Part shown: in pieces, positions 9,607-18,707 of the stretch
Layout: every line of letters starts with the position of its first letter
How positions within the stretch are numbered: position 1 is the first letter of the stretch
Origin: Fen-178 sp963722575
GTDB taxonomy: Bacteria; Acidobacteriota; Terriglobia; Bryobacterales; Bryobacteraceae
Direction of reading: 5' to 3'
Assembly: GCA_963722575.1 (NCBI GenBank)
Contig: CAVRNR010000013.1
Coordinates: 1-64,000, forward strand
DNA: 64,000 bases
Made by a program: the position numbers and the translations under genes
Notes under the pieces: generated by a model
Databases searched by the model: none
Told to the model about the DNA's origin: nothing
Seen by the model: the letters and a program-made list of their open reading frames with translations, nothing else

Positions 9607-10392
9607 TTGGCGTCGGCGTACGAGTTCCGGCCCGCGCCGGAGTCCCCCGCAGCAAAGGTTCTCGCCGTAAGGGAACTGTGCAAGTCCTATGGCGAGATCC
9701 TCGCGGTAGATCGCATTTCTTTCGACGTGGGCCCCGGGGAGATCGTCGGGCTCCTCGGTCCCAACGGGGCTGGCAAGACCACCACCATCAACATGATTCT
9801 CGGCGTCCTGGAGCCGGAGTCGGGAAGCATTCGAATCGAAGGACTGGACATCGCCGCGCATCGCTCGCGGGCGCTGGAGCGCACCAACTTCGCGGCCGTC
9901 TACGCTCCTCTGCCGGGGAACCTGACGGTGTCCCAGAACCTGCGAATCTTCGGCCTCATTTACGGCGTGGAGGATCTCGCCGAACGCATCTCCGTGTCTC
10001 TGGGGCAGTTCGACCTCGTGAGATTCCGCGATATCCGGTGCGGCGCGCTTTCCTCCGGCGAGCAAACCCGGGTGAGCCTCGCCAAGGCCATGCTGAACCG
10101 CCCGCGGCTCCTGCTCCTGGACGAACCCACGGCGTCGCTAGATCCCGCCGCGGCGCGCGACATCCGCGCCAACATTCGCGAGTTGGCCACCAAAGATGGG
10201 CGGGGCGTGCTGTGGACCTCCCACAATATGTATGAGGCCGAAGCGGTCTGCGACCGCGTGCTCTTCCTCTCCCGTGGGAGAATCCTTCTCGAAGGGGACC
10301 CGAAGACTTTGCTGCGCGAGCACGGCAAGGCGACGCTGGAGGAGTTGTTCATCGCGGTAGCGCGGGAAGCGCACTCGCTGGAGGGCCACTGA
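9607..10392 (+). CDS. ABC transporter ATP-binding protein (ABC-2 exporter type)
   Basis: This 261-residue ATPase has Walker A (GPNGAGKT), the signature loop as SSGEQTR, Walker B (LLLLDEPTASLDP) and the switch histidine (TSHNM). It resembles the NodI/DrrA-like group that pairs with ABC-2 permeases. The start is poorly defined: TTG 9607 is the most upstream choice in frame, and the conserved domain begins near residue 18. The permease gene follows after 1 bp, but it carries a nonsense codon, so this ATPase may have lost its partner. Confidence 0.88.
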   Translation: MASAYEFRPAPESPAAKVLAVRELCKSYGEILAVDRISFDVGPGEIVGLLGPNGAGKTTTINMILGVLEPESGSIRIEGLDIAAHRSRALERTNFAAVYAPLPGNLTVSQNLRIFGLIYGVEDLAERISVSLGQFDLVRFRDIRCGALSSGEQTRVSLAKAMLNRPRLLLLDEPTASLDPAAARDIRANIRELATKDGRGVLWTSHNMYEAEAVCDRVLFLSRGRILLEGDPKTLLREHGKATLEELFIAVAREAHSLEGH

Positions 10393-10393
10393 A

Positions 10394-11200
10394 ATGTTGC
10401 GCTGGCGGCGCATGGCAGCCATCGCACTGCGCTACTTCTACCTGCTGCGCGGAAGCCCCGCTCGGGTTGTGCCGTTGTTCGCCTGGGTGGGCATCGATAT
10501 CGTCCTGTGGGGCTTCATCAGCCGGTACTTGAACAGCGTGGCCTCCACCGGCTTCAATTTCATCCCCGCTCTCCTCGGCGCCGTTCTCCTGTGGGACTTT
10601 CTGATCCGCATCATGCAAGGGGTAACGATGGCGTTCTTCGAGGATGTCTGATCGCGCAACTTTCTGAACATCTTCGCCACTCCGCTTACCATATCAGAGT
10701 ACCTTGGCGGCCTCGTGCTTTCGAGCATCGCCACCAGCGCTGTTGGGCTGCTGGTGATGCTGCTTCTGGCCAGCACGGTTTTTGGCTTGTCTTTCTTCGC
10801 CTATGGCCTTGCGCTGGTTCAGTTTCTCCTCGCGCTGTTTGTGTTCGGGATCGCGCTGGGCGTCTTCGCCTGCGCTGTGGTTCTGCGCCTTGGGCCTGCC
10901 GCCGAGTGGTTCATCTGGCCGATTCCCGCCCTGCTTTCCCCGTTTGCCGGGGTCTTTTACCCAATCTCGACCCTCCCCACATGGATGCAACTTTTCTCGA
11001 ATCTGCTGCCCCCCGCGTACGTGTTCGAGGGCGTGCGGCGAGTCGTCTCGGGTGGGACGGCTTCCACCGCGGCGTTGACGTGGGCCGCTTCACTCGCCGC
11101 ACTGTATCTGGTTTTGGCATGCTGGTTTTTCGCGCACATCTACCGGTACGCCGTGCGGACCGGCCTGATCGCCCGTTACAGCGCAGAGAGCCTGAGTTGA
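10394..11200 (+). pseudogene. ABC-2 type permease interrupted by an in-frame TGA
   Basis: Two open segments, 10394-10651 and 10715-11200, are in the same reading frame. Together they form one 268-codon ABC-2 permease: an N-terminal amphipathic segment, several membrane spans and a C-terminal span. The only break is TGA at 10649-10651, in the context FFEDV-stop-SRNFLNIFATPL. Homologues commonly read EDVWSRN here, so a single TGG to TGA change explains it. Nothing else is damaged, so the event looks recent, or the base is a sequencing error, or TGA is read through. The gene starts 1 bp after the ATPase stop. Confidence 0.8.
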
Positions 11201-11227
11201 GGGAGCCGCGGGGTACGCTAGAGCCAT

Positions 11228-11527
11228 ATGGGATTCACAGTGTTCCTTGGAAACCTTCCGGCGTGGGTTGCCGCAGAGGACATCGAGTCATGGTTGGCAT
11301 CAGAGAATCTGGCGGCAGATTCAATCAAGGTAATTCGCGATCGCCAGACCCAAGAGTCGAAAGGATTCGCCTTTGTTAAAGCTTCGAACGCCGATGAGAT
11401 GCAGGCGATCATTCGGCGCTTTGACCGGGCGCCGTTGGAAGACCGCTTGCTCCGAGCCAACCCAGCGCAGCCTCTGAGCCCCAAGGGTGGGCGTCCTTCG
11501 TCAAGACCTAAACGTGGCCTGGGATAG
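11228..11527 (+). CDS. RRM-domain RNA-binding protein
   Basis: This 99-residue protein is a single RNA-recognition motif with a short basic tail. RNP2 is seen as VFLGNLP near the start and RNP1 as KGFAFVKA near residues 47-54. This layout matches the small glycine-poor RRM proteins of cyanobacteria and some other phyla, which bind RNA and are often linked to cold or stress response. The tail (PKGGRPSSRPKRGLG) is basic and probably disordered. The gene stands alone between the ABC exporter and the NmrA-like reductase. Confidence 0.85.
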   Translation: MGFTVFLGNLPAWVAAEDIESWLASENLAADSIKVIRDRQTQESKGFAFVKASNADEMQAIIRRFDRAPLEDRLLRANPAQPLSPKGGRPSSRPKRGLG

Positions 11528-11646
11528 CTGCGGCGTGGTTCACTGTCTGTACCTATCGTAAATCCAGAACTATGGCGCCACGTTGCCCCCCACTCGGATC
11601 TGCGCCCGCTTTGCATCGACGCTGTCCTTTCTCTAATATCGGAATC

Positions 11647-12552
11647 ATGAATGACGCGGCCATCGTCGTGGCGGGAGCTACCGGCAATCTCGGCGAACGC
11701 ATCGTGAGAGCTTTGCTCGAACGGGGAGCCAGCGTAAGAGCTCTTGTTCGCCACCGCACTGCGCGAGACAAGCTTGAGCGACTGCAGGAGCTCGGCGTAA
11801 CGATTGCCCGTGTTGACTTGAGCAGCGCTTCCCAAGTGACACCGGCATGCTCGCGTGCATCCTGCGTGGTGTCCGCGCTGCAGGGGTTGCGGGACGTGAT
11901 CGTGGAAGCGCAAACGGTTCTGCTCGATGCTGCGATGCAAGCTGGCGTGCCACGTTTTATTCCGTCCGACTACTCGATCGATTTCACCAAGTTTCCATCC
12001 GGAGAGAATCGCAATCTGGATCTGCGCCGAGACTTCCACCAGCGCCTCGATAAGACTTCGATTTCAGCGACCACGATCTTCAGCGGGGCGTTTGCCGACA
12101 TGCTGACCGGTCAGATGCCGCTCGTTCTCTTCAAACTGAAGCGAGTCCTCTATTGGGGCGACGCGGACCAGCGCATGGACTTCACGACGATGGACGACAC
12201 GGCCGCATTCACGGCGCGCGCGGCTCTTGATCCGTCCACCCCTCGCTTCTTGCGAATTGCTGGCGATCAACTCAGCGCCCGGGAACTGACGGCGGTCGTA
12301 AGTGAGGTGACCGGGAAGGAGTTCCGCCTGTTCCGTGCCGGAGGTCTGGGAATGCTCGGCGCGCTGATCAAGGTCGCGCACACGGCCGCTCCCGGAGACA
12401 AGGAGCTTTACCCGGCATGGCAGGGCATGCAGTACATGCGTAACATGTTCGACGGCCGGGCAAAGCTGGAGCCGCTCGACAACGATCGCTATCCGGGTAT
12501 TCGTTGGACGACTGCGCGGGATGTGCTCTGCCGCCAGAAGCTACCGATATGA
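11647..12552 (+). CDS. NmrA-like NAD(P)-binding reductase
   Basis: This 301-residue Rossmann-fold protein starts at ATG 11647. The dinucleotide motif GATGNLGERIVRALLERG is at the N-terminus, and RFIPSDYSIDF replaces the classic SDR active site, as in isoflavone-reductase-like and NmrA-like proteins. Members are either small-molecule reductases or NADP-sensing regulators; I cannot tell which. The last codons and the TGA stop (12541-12552) lie inside dif-like repeat copy b, so the natural C-terminus may have been trimmed or replaced there. Confidence 0.85.
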   Translation: MNDAAIVVAGATGNLGERIVRALLERGASVRALVRHRTARDKLERLQELGVTIARVDLSSASQVTPACSRASCVVSALQGLRDVIVEAQTVLLDAAMQAGVPRFIPSDYSIDFTKFPSGENRNLDLRRDFHQRLDKTSISATTIFSGAFADMLTGQMPLVLFKLKRVLYWGDADQRMDFTTMDDTAAFTARAALDPSTPRFLRIAGDQLSARELTAVVSEVTGKEFRLFRAGGLGMLGALIKVAHTAAPGDKELYPAWQGMQYMRNMFDGRAKLEPLDNDRYPGIRWTTARDVLCRQKLPI

Positions 12553-12563
12553 ACTGATATCGG
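12544..12563 (+). repeat. dif-like palindromic site, copy b
   Basis: The full prefix GCTA is present. Perfect arms CCGATAT and ATATCGG flank the centre GAACTG, and the right flank GGCCGC matches copy a. The site contains the stop codon of the NmrA-like reductase gene. Confidence 0.65.
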
Positions 12564-12791
12564 GCCGCTTTTCGCTCATCGTCCGGCCGTCCACCCAACT
12601 GCCAGTAGTGGTGGAACGTTGCGTGGGTCGCCAGGGCCCTCCGCTCCCTGGCGGTCGCGGCTGGGTGCTTCGCATGCCATAAGCCATGAAGTCGTAGACA
12701 TGGGATCACACTCAAGAACGCGCCAAGGAAAGCGGGATGCAACCGCGGGCCGCCGTTATATACTCTCCAAAGAAGGAGATACGTATTAAAT

Positions 12792-13363
12792 ATGGACCGC
12801 AAGCTCATCTTCGTTCTGACCGTAGCGGCGATGGCGGCCGCTGGATTCGCGCAGCAAAAGCAGCGCGCCAGCCAGCCAGCACCGAGGCGACCATCAACGG
12901 CAAGAAGATTTCCATCGACTACAGCGCGCCGTCGATGCGCGGCCGGCACATTTTCAACGGCCCTGGTGCGCTCCAGCCGGACGACACCATCTGGCGTGCC
13001 GGCGCGAACGAGGCGACGGTGTTTCACACCGCCGCGGATTTGGACGTCGGTGGAACGAACGTCCCGGCAGGCGACTATGCGGTGTACGTCTGGCTTGATA
13101 CGGGCAAGTGGAGCCTGATTCTCAGTAAGCAGCCCCTCACGGTCAACGGGCGGAAACTGTGGGGGATCAGCATGGGCGGCACGGGGGACCAGACCACCCT
13201 GGACGCGAAACAGAGCCTGGGCCGCATCCCTATGACCATGAGCAAGCCGCCAGCCCCAGTCGAGACCTACAAGATGACGCTTACCAGTGAAGGCGGCAAC
13301 AAAGGCAAGCTGACGCTGGAATGGGAAAACGTCGTCGCGTCGGTTCCGATCACCGTGAAGTGA
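12792..13363 (+). pseudogene. DUF2911 secreted protein with a frameshift at a CCAG repeat
   Basis: The reading frame starting at ATG 12792 gives a signal peptide (MDRKLIFVLTVAAMAAAGFA, then QQKQRASQPA). The rest of the protein is in another frame, starting around 12881 with STEATINGKKISIDYSAPSM and ending at 13363. Together they make a typical DUF2911 protein of about 190 residues, with the family's GRHIFNG and WRAGANEATVF blocks. The break lies in three CCAG units at 12868-12879; adding one 4-bp unit restores the frame exactly. AAGGAGAT lies about 11 bp before the start. Either the gene is dead or it switches by slippage. The role of DUF2911 is unknown. Confidence 0.75.
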
Positions 13364-13792
13364 CGCCCGCCTCCGCTCCTCGACGATCGAGGCCCAGCTC
13401 GGTTCAGAGCCGTGACGGTCAGGGAGCGGAGGGCCGATCCGTATGTCAAGCCTCCGCTGTCGAACGCTGACGCCGGGCCGAAGCCCGACGGCAGGCTGAA
13501 GGGCCTGCCCATCGCGGCCCGGCGCGCGAGCTGCCAGGTGGCCCACGCAGCGCCCGCCAGACTTCCGTGCACGTGCATGGGGCTTCGCCGGCGCTGCTCG
13601 TGGTCTTCGCCCCCCCGCGCGCCCGCGTCGCGGCGGCCCGGCGCACGTGCGGCGCTCGCGCACTACCGCGGCTTCGGACGTGGAACTGGCGCGAAACCGA
13701 CGCGGCAGTTGATTAGGTGTATGCTATGAGCTACTCGTGCAGCCAGAACTGACCTCCAGACTGGCCGTCGGAGCCGGGTAAGGAGCGGTGTC
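13364..13792. other. Gap with no convincing gene
   Basis: This 429-bp, very GC-rich stretch has open frames on both strands, but their translations are low-complexity Arg/Pro/Ala runs without a recognisable domain. I see no hairpin-plus-T-tract. The last 20 bp contain the ribosome-binding site AAGGAG of the sheath gene. Confidence 0.4.
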
Positions 13793-15298
13793 ATGCCTAA
13801 GCCATCTCCGTTTGCCTCCGTGAAGCTGGATGTCACTGCCGGAACCGATCGCTCGCCGGCCAAGCCGACATCTGAAGCGCCGTTTCGCATCCTACTGTTA
13901 GGAGACTTCAGTGGGCGTGCCAACCGCGGGGCTCCGGCCCCGCCCAGCCGCAAACCCGTTGTGATCGATCGCGATAACTTCGATCAGGTGCTGGCCAATA
14001 TGGGCGCCGAACTGCACTTCGGGGAAGGACAGCATGGCCCGCGGGTGACGCTGAGATTCCAGGAACTGGAAGATTTTCTTCCCGACCAAATTTACGAGAA
14101 GATCGAGCTTTTTCAGGCCCTTCGCGAGACGCGCCGCAAGCTGGGCGCCCCGTCCACTTTTGCGGAAGCGGCTGCCGCGGTGAAAGGCTGGGCCGGAATC
14201 CCGGCCACAGCGCCTCTGGCTATGCCGCCGCAGCAGCCGGAACGATCTGCCGCACCCCAGGATCTGGCTGCGCTCGCTGGAGGTAGTCTGCTCGAAAGCG
14301 TGCTGGATGTCACGGAATCCCGGCTACCCCCAGCGGGACGCCGCCCGGACGAGTTGCAGGCTTTCATCGAACAAGCAGTGGCTCCTCATGTCGTACCTCG
14401 CCAGGATCCGCAGCTTTCGGAACTGGTCGCGCAAGTGGACGCGGCCGCGGGCAAACTGATGCGCGCCATCCTGCACCACAAGGATTTCCAGGCGCTGGAA
14501 GCAGCCTGGCGGGGTGTGCTTTTTCTGGTTCGTGGCCTGGAGACCGACGCTCATCTGAAGCTGTATCTCCTGGACGTTTCCAAAGCGGAACTAGCCGCGG
14601 ATTTGAACTCTTCCGCCGACCTGCGGAACAGCGGAATGTACCGCCTGTTGGTTGAAGAAGCCGTCGATGGCCTCGGCGCACAGGCCTGGGCGGTGGCAGC
14701 AGGCAACTTTACCTTCAGCCGCACGGAGGGCGACATCGAGACGCTCGGTCAGCTTGCGGAGCTGATGCGCATCGCGGGCGCGCCATTTCTTGCGGAAGCC
14801 GATCCAGCGGGCGATGTGGATTCTTCGGAGGCGGCCCGGCACTGGAACTCCCTGCGGCATTCGCCGGCGGCTTCCTGGCTCGGCTTGGCGCTTCCTCGCT
14901 TCCTGCTCCGCCTACCCTACGGAAGAGAGACGGAACCGGTGGAGAGCTTCGCTTTTGAGGAGATGCCCGGAACACCGGACCACCAGGACTATCTGTGGGC
15001 CAACCCAGCCTTAGCCTGTGCCTACTTGTTGGGCCAGGCTTTCAGCAGCGATGGCTGGAATCTGCGGCCTGGAGTGTATGAAGAGATCAGAGGGCTGCCC
15101 TTGCACGTGTATGAGGTGGGTGGAGAGAAACGGCTGAAGCCGTGCGCCGAACTGCTGATGACGGAGAGCGATGCGGAGTGGATTCTGGAGCAGGGCTTGA
15201 TGCCGCTTGTCTCCTTCCAGAACGAGGATGCCGTTCGACTGCTGCGATTCCAGTCCATCGCGGAGCCACTGGCTCCCTTGTCCGGCCGGTGGAGCTAA
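13793..15298 (+). CDS. Type VI-like contractile sheath protein, TssB and TssC regions in one chain
   Basis: This 501-residue protein begins at ATG 13793 with AAGGAG 8 bp upstream. Residues about 25-125 (FRILLLGDFSGR, then VVIDRDNFDQVL, and DFLPDQIYEKIELFQALRE) look like the small sheath protein TssB. After a Pro/Ala-rich linker, residues about 215-501 are TssC-like: HHKDFQALEAAWRGVLFLVR is the hallmark, followed by LPYGRETEPVESFAFEE. Normally TssB and TssC are separate and work with baseplate, tube and membrane genes. None of those is in the window, so this is an orphan; it may serve another contractile particle. Confidence 0.75.
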   Translation: MPKPSPFASVKLDVTAGTDRSPAKPTSEAPFRILLLGDFSGRANRGAPAPPSRKPVVIDRDNFDQVLANMGAELHFGEGQHGPRVTLRFQELEDFLPDQIYEKIELFQALRETRRKLGAPSTFAEAAAAVKGWAGIPATAPLAMPPQQPERSAAPQDLAALAGGSLLESVLDVTESRLPPAGRRPDELQAFIEQAVAPHVVPRQDPQLSELVAQVDAAAGKLMRAILHHKDFQALEAAWRGVLFLVRGLETDAHLKLYLLDVSKAELAADLNSSADLRNSGMYRLLVEEAVDGLGAQAWAVAAGNFTFSRTEGDIETLGQLAELMRIAGAPFLAEADPAGDVDSSEAARHWNSLRHSPAASWLGLALPRFLLRLPYGRETEPVESFAFEEMPGTPDHQDYLWANPALACAYLLGQAFSSDGWNLRPGVYEEIRGLPLHVYEVGGEKRLKPCAELLMTESDAEWILEQGLMPLVSFQNEDAVRLLRFQSIAEPLAPLSGRWS

Positions 15299-15317
15299 TC
15301 CGGCCGGGCCGCTAGCG

Positions 15318-15334
15318 GGCTGGCGCCGCCAGCC
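15318..15334 (+). terminator. Possible hairpin after the sheath gene
   Basis: GGCTGGC-GCC-GCCAGCC forms a 7-bp stem with a 3-nt loop 20 bp after the stop. There is no T-tract, so a Rho-independent terminator is not certain. Confidence 0.3.
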
Positions 15335-15528
15335 GCGCGGGCAGGCCGGGCTTTCAGCAGCGGCGTCGAGTTCTACCCGATGCGTTACCGTCTTAAGTCT
15401 CGGTGGGTCCGCCCGCGGATTTTCAGAACGCGACGGATACGCTCTTTTCACCCTTGCGCGGGCATGTTTGGCCGATCTCTCATCGTTCGGTGCCAGTTGA
15501 GGGCCTCCCAAAGGGTATAATTCGCGTC

Positions 15529-16083
15529 GTGGACCTGTTCGAGGTGATCAAGAAGCGCCGATCGGTGCGGGCGTTCGCGCGCCAGGCAGTTGAAGCGGAG
15601 AAGATGGCGCAGGTGCTCGCGGCGGCGAATGCGGCGCCGTCGGCGGGAAACCTGCAAGGGTATGAGATCTTCCGGGTCACGCAGGAGAAGGGACGCGTGG
15701 CGCTGGCGCGCGCGGCGCTGGACCAGTTCTTCGTCGCTCAGGCACCCGTGGTGTTGGTTTTCTGTGCCAACCAGGCGCGGTCGGCTGCGAAGTATCGGGA
15801 GCGGGGCGCGAGGCTGTACGCGATCCAGGACGCCACGATCGCGTGCGCGTTCGCCATGCTGGCGGCCACGGCTCTAGGCCTCGGCACGGTTTGGGTGGGA
15901 GCCTTCGACGACGCCGCGGTGCAGCGCGTGCTGGGTCGTCACGATCTGTTGCCAGTGGCCATCCTGCCGATCGGGTATCCGGCGGAAGAACCGGAACCGA
16001 CGCCGCGGCGTTCGCTCACCGATCTGGTGCACGAAGTAGTGCGTCCGGACGTGCCGGCGAACGAGACGGGAGTTCGAGGATGA
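15529..16083 (+). CDS. Nitroreductase family protein
   Basis: This 184-residue flavoprotein is of the short nitroreductase type (FMN-dependent NAD(P)H oxidoreductase). The start VDLFEVIKKRRSVRAF carries the family's FMN-phosphate-binding R-x-S-x-R, followed by APSAGNLQGYEIF, and near the end GLGTVWVGAFDD. GTG 15529 is the likely start because the conserved domain begins exactly there. TATAAT at 15516-15521 is an unusually good -10 element only 7 bp before it, so the transcript may be leaderless or nearly so; no clear -35 box is seen. The next small gene follows after 13 bp. The substrate is unknown. Confidence 0.85.
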   Translation: MDLFEVIKKRRSVRAFARQAVEAEKMAQVLAAANAAPSAGNLQGYEIFRVTQEKGRVALARAALDQFFVAQAPVVLVFCANQARSAAKYRERGARLYAIQDATIACAFAMLAATALGLGTVWVGAFDDAAVQRVLGRHDLLPVAILPIGYPAEEPEPTPRRSLTDLVHEVVRPDVPANETGVRG

Positions 16084-16096
16084 GTGGGATGCCGAG

Positions 16097-16336
16097 ATGA
16101 AGGTCGAGGTAGTCTGCTACTCCGGCTACAAAGGGGACGAGCGTCCGGTTCGTTTCCGATTGGGTGGTCAGGATTACTTCGTGGAAGAACTGCTGGATCA
16201 GTGGTACGGGCCGCAGGACGTGTTCTTCAAAGTGAAAGCGAACGACGGCAATGTTTACATCCTTCGGCGCCACTCCACGACGCCTGAAGGTGAATGGGGC
16301 CTGGAGTCGTTCCGTGACATCACACGGGGCGGCTGA
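16097..16336 (+). CDS. Small conserved hypothetical protein
   Basis: This 79-residue protein is predicted to be mostly beta-strand (MKVEVVCYSGYKGDERPVRF, then DQWYGPQDVFFKVKANDG and NVYILRRH). It is soluble and has no signal peptide. Codon use fits the neighbours, and it sits 13 bp after the nitroreductase gene on the same strand, so the two are probably cotranscribed. The strand pattern recalls small conserved proteins of Acidobacteriota that I cannot name. No function is offered. Confidence 0.65.
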   Translation: MKVEVVCYSGYKGDERPVRFRLGGQDYFVEELLDQWYGPQDVFFKVKANDGNVYILRRHSTTPEGEWGLESFRDITRGG

Positions 16337-16471
16337 GAGGAAATGCCCTGCCCAGGGTGGTCCGAACCAGCGCTCCCAACCCACCTTCGACGATGATGGG
16401 ACTGGGGAGCAACGATGCAAGCCAGCCCGCCACGGCTCGCGCATGGATGGACATTGAGCCGCAGTTCGGGC

Positions 16472-17092
16472 ATGTCCCAAGCGCTTGTGCGCGAATTCAT
16501 TCGCCCGGCCGTTCGCGCCGTGCCTTCCTCCATGGCGCGGCGGATCGGTTTTTGCCGGATCTCGCTCCCGGCTGAAGCGGAAGCCGACGTTACCTCGCAA
16601 TGGACCATAACCAATAGCGGGCTGGAAGTGTCGGTGGCGACAACGGGGTTTGAAGAGCATGACGTTGCGATGGAGTTGCTGCTGTGCCTCAGCCAGGCAC
16701 TCTGGGAGAGATTATCAGACGCGGAGATCCGTGCGTACTGGATGCTTCTGTGGGACGAAATCGGCATGGGGATCGAGGGCGAGATTGACGAGCGGGCGCT
16801 GAAGGAGAAGCGCACCCTGTTTGAGAGCCGATCCCACGCGAACAGCAGCCAGCGGCTCACGCGTTATGGCCGGTCCTCCTTCGCTGGGACGGCGGCCGAG
16901 TACGTTCACAGTCTGTGGCATGAGGTCGCCATTCGAACTGGTCCGGACTACCTGCCGGCGCTGCCGTTGCGGCGGCGCTTGGAACTAATGGCACGGTGGT
17001 TCCCGCCAGACCGCGGTTATCGCCTGTTCCCCGCAGTACGTATCAGGTCTGCGAACTTGCATTCGCCAGACCGGCCTCGCGCGCCCAGTTGA
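16472..17092 (+). CDS. Hypothetical protein, no recognised domain
   Basis: This protein of about 206 residues starts at ATG 16472 (MSQALVREFIRPAVRAVPSS); an upstream ATG at 16415 is also in frame. A central segment rich in Trp and acidic residues (LSDAEIRAYWMLLWDEIGMG) looks helical. No catalytic motif or membrane span is seen. The 3' end overlaps the end of the convergent radical SAM gene by about 50 bp, and the last 20 residues, which lie in the overlap, may not be conserved. Confidence 0.6.
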   Translation: MSQALVREFIRPAVRAVPSSMARRIGFCRISLPAEAEADVTSQWTITNSGLEVSVATTGFEEHDVAMELLLCLSQALWERLSDAEIRAYWMLLWDEIGMGIEGEIDERALKEKRTLFESRSHANSSQRLTRYGRSSFAGTAAEYVHSLWHEVAIRTGPDYLPALPLRRRLELMARWFPPDRGYRLFPAVRIRSANLHSPDRPRAPS

Positions 17093-17978
17093 CCGCGCGC
17101 GCGTACTCCTGACGGGTGACGCGGCGGCCGAGCTCCGGGCGCTGAAGGGCTTCGTGTTCCGGCCGGTATTGCGACATGAGGTTGACGAAGGTGGATGGCG
17201 CCAGCTTTTCCGCCACGAAGCGCACGAACTGGTCCGTTCCGGCGATGTTGTTCGGCAACACCAGGTGGCGGATCATGAGACCGCGAAGCGCGACGCCGTT
17301 CTCCCCAATCGTCAGATCCCCCACCTGGCGGCGCATCTCGGCGATGGCGGCTGCCGCCACCTCCGGATAATCTCGCGCGCCGCGAGAATACGTCTCCGCC
17401 ATGCTCGGGTCCGTGTACTTGAAATCCGCAAGGTAGATATCGACGATTCCGTCCAGCAGTTCGAGGATTTCGAGTGGCTCGTAGCCGCCGCAGTTGTACA
17501 CCAGGGGAATCCGCAGCCCCCTAACCACGGCGCTCCTGAGAGCCTGCACGATGTTCGGCGCGTAGTGAGTAGGCGTCACCAGGTTGATATTGTGGCAACC
17601 CAGTTCCTGAAGGCGCAGCATGATTCGGCCCAAACCCTCGTCGCTGAGGAGCGCGCCATCGCCGCCATGGCTGATCTGCCAGTTCTGGCAATACGCGCAC
17701 AGGAGATTGCAGTGGCTGAAGAAGATCGTGCCGGAGCCGTGGCGGCCCACCAGCGGCGCCTCCTCTCCGAAATGCGGGTGGGCCGAGGCCACCTTCACGC
17801 GCGAGGCAGCTCCGCACACCCCCGTTTCGCCCTTCAGCCGGTTGATTCCGCACCGTCGCGGGCAGAGATGGCAACTTCGAAAAAAGGAGTACAGGGCTTT
17901 CGCCCGGTGCGCGAGTTCGCCGCTTTCAGCCAGGCGAACGTATGCAGGATGCCAGTCCGTTTGCTGCATGATATCCAC
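17043..17978 (-). CDS. Radical SAM protein, PflA-like (COG1313 type)
   Basis: This 311-residue radical SAM enzyme has the Fe-S cluster motif C-x3-C-x2-C as HCNLLCAYCQNW near residue 90. An N-terminal cysteine-rich block (CHLCPRRCGINRLKGETGVC) could hold an additional cluster or zinc. NLVTPTHYAPNIVQALRSA and YNCGGYEPLEIL are conserved in the COG1313 group. Such proteins are annotated as pyruvate-formate-lyase-activase-like, but the true substrate is unknown. The gene starts 6 bp after the Pcm gene ends, so they form an operon. Confidence 0.85.
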   Translation of the reverse strand: MDIMQQTDWHPAYVRLAESGELAHRAKALYSFFRSCHLCPRRCGINRLKGETGVCGAASRVKVASAHPHFGEEAPLVGRHGSGTIFFSHCNLLCAYCQNWQISHGGDGALLSDEGLGRIMLRLQELGCHNINLVTPTHYAPNIVQALRSAVVRGLRIPLVYNCGGYEPLEILELLDGIVDIYLADFKYTDPSMAETYSRGARDYPEVAAAAIAEMRRQVGDLTIGENGVALRGLMIRHLVLPNNIAGTDQFVRFVAEKLAPSTFVNLMSQYRPEHEALQRPELGRRVTRQEYARAVNWAREAGLANASSQT

Positions 17979-17984
17979 GCGTTC

Positions 17985-18707
17985 CTACGGCCCGCCTGAC
18001 CTCATAGGCACAAACACCACGCCCCCAGCGGAGCGGCGCCGGATCCGGCCGTTCGCGTCTTTCTCGATCAGCACCAACTCCTGGTTCCACCCGAGGCCAA
18101 CCGGCGCCACGAGGCGCCCTCCCTTCGCAAGTTGGTCGATGAGCGCCTGCGGGACCTCCGGCGGCGCCGCCGTGACCATGATTCCATCAAATGGCGCCTG
18201 TTCCGGCCAGCCTTTGTAACCATCCCCTTGGCGAACTGTTACGTTGCCATATCCGAGATCGCTCAGGATGCGCTGCGCCGATTTCGCCAGTTCCGAAACA
18301 ATCTCGATCGTGTACACCTGTTGCGCCAGTTGCGAGAGGATCGCTGCCTGGTAGCCCGACCCGGTCCCGATCTCCAGGACCCGATGCTTCTTCGCCGGTG
18401 CCAGCAGTTCGGTCATGAGCGCCACGACATACGGCTGGGAAATCGTGGCCTCATAACCGATCGGAACCGGATGGTCGTCATAGGCCATCGGCCGGCTGGC
18501 AATGGGTACAAACAGATGACGCGGAGTGGCGCGCAGCACGCGCAAAAGCTCCGCGCCACGGATGCCGCGGCTCTCAATCTGCTCCCGCACCATGCGTTCA
18601 CGTTCCGCGGCGTACGGGTCAGCCGAGAACAGGAGACCCGTCAGCGGAAAAACCAGCATGGCGTAGAAAACGCGCGCCTGGCGCAAGTCATGCCGACGCT
18701 CCAGCAC
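17985..18707 (-). CDS. pcm: Protein-L-isoaspartate O-methyltransferase, exported form
   Basis: This 240-residue enzyme transfers methyl from SAM to L-isoaspartyl residues and so repairs aged proteins. The SAM site is VLEIGTGSGYQAAIL, and the family blocks RHLFVP and ATISQPYVVALMTELL come before it. The first 30 residues contain a hydrophobic segment (VFYAMLVFPLTGLLFSAD) that looks like a signal peptide or anchor, which is unusual for cytosolic Pcm but known in other bacteria. It is the first gene of a two-gene operon with the radical SAM gene. Confidence 0.9.
   Translation of the reverse strand: MLERRHDLRQARVFYAMLVFPLTGLLFSADPYAAERERMVREQIESRGIRGAELLRVLRATPRHLFVPIASRPMAYDDHPVPIGYEATISQPYVVALMTELLAPAKKHRVLEIGTGSGYQAAILSQLAQQVYTIEIVSELAKSAQRILSDLGYGNVTVRQGDGYKGWPEQAPFDGIMVTAAPPEVPQALIDQLAKGGRLVAPVGLGWNQELVLIEKDANGRIRRRSAGGVVFVPMRSGGP

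Noticed and set aside
11632..11660. Possible dif-like half site TAATATCGG
   Set aside because: The other arm is missing at the proper distance.
13412..13729. Plus-strand ORF before the sheath gene
   Set aside because: Translation is of low complexity (Arg, Pro, Ser), typical of random frames in GC-rich DNA.
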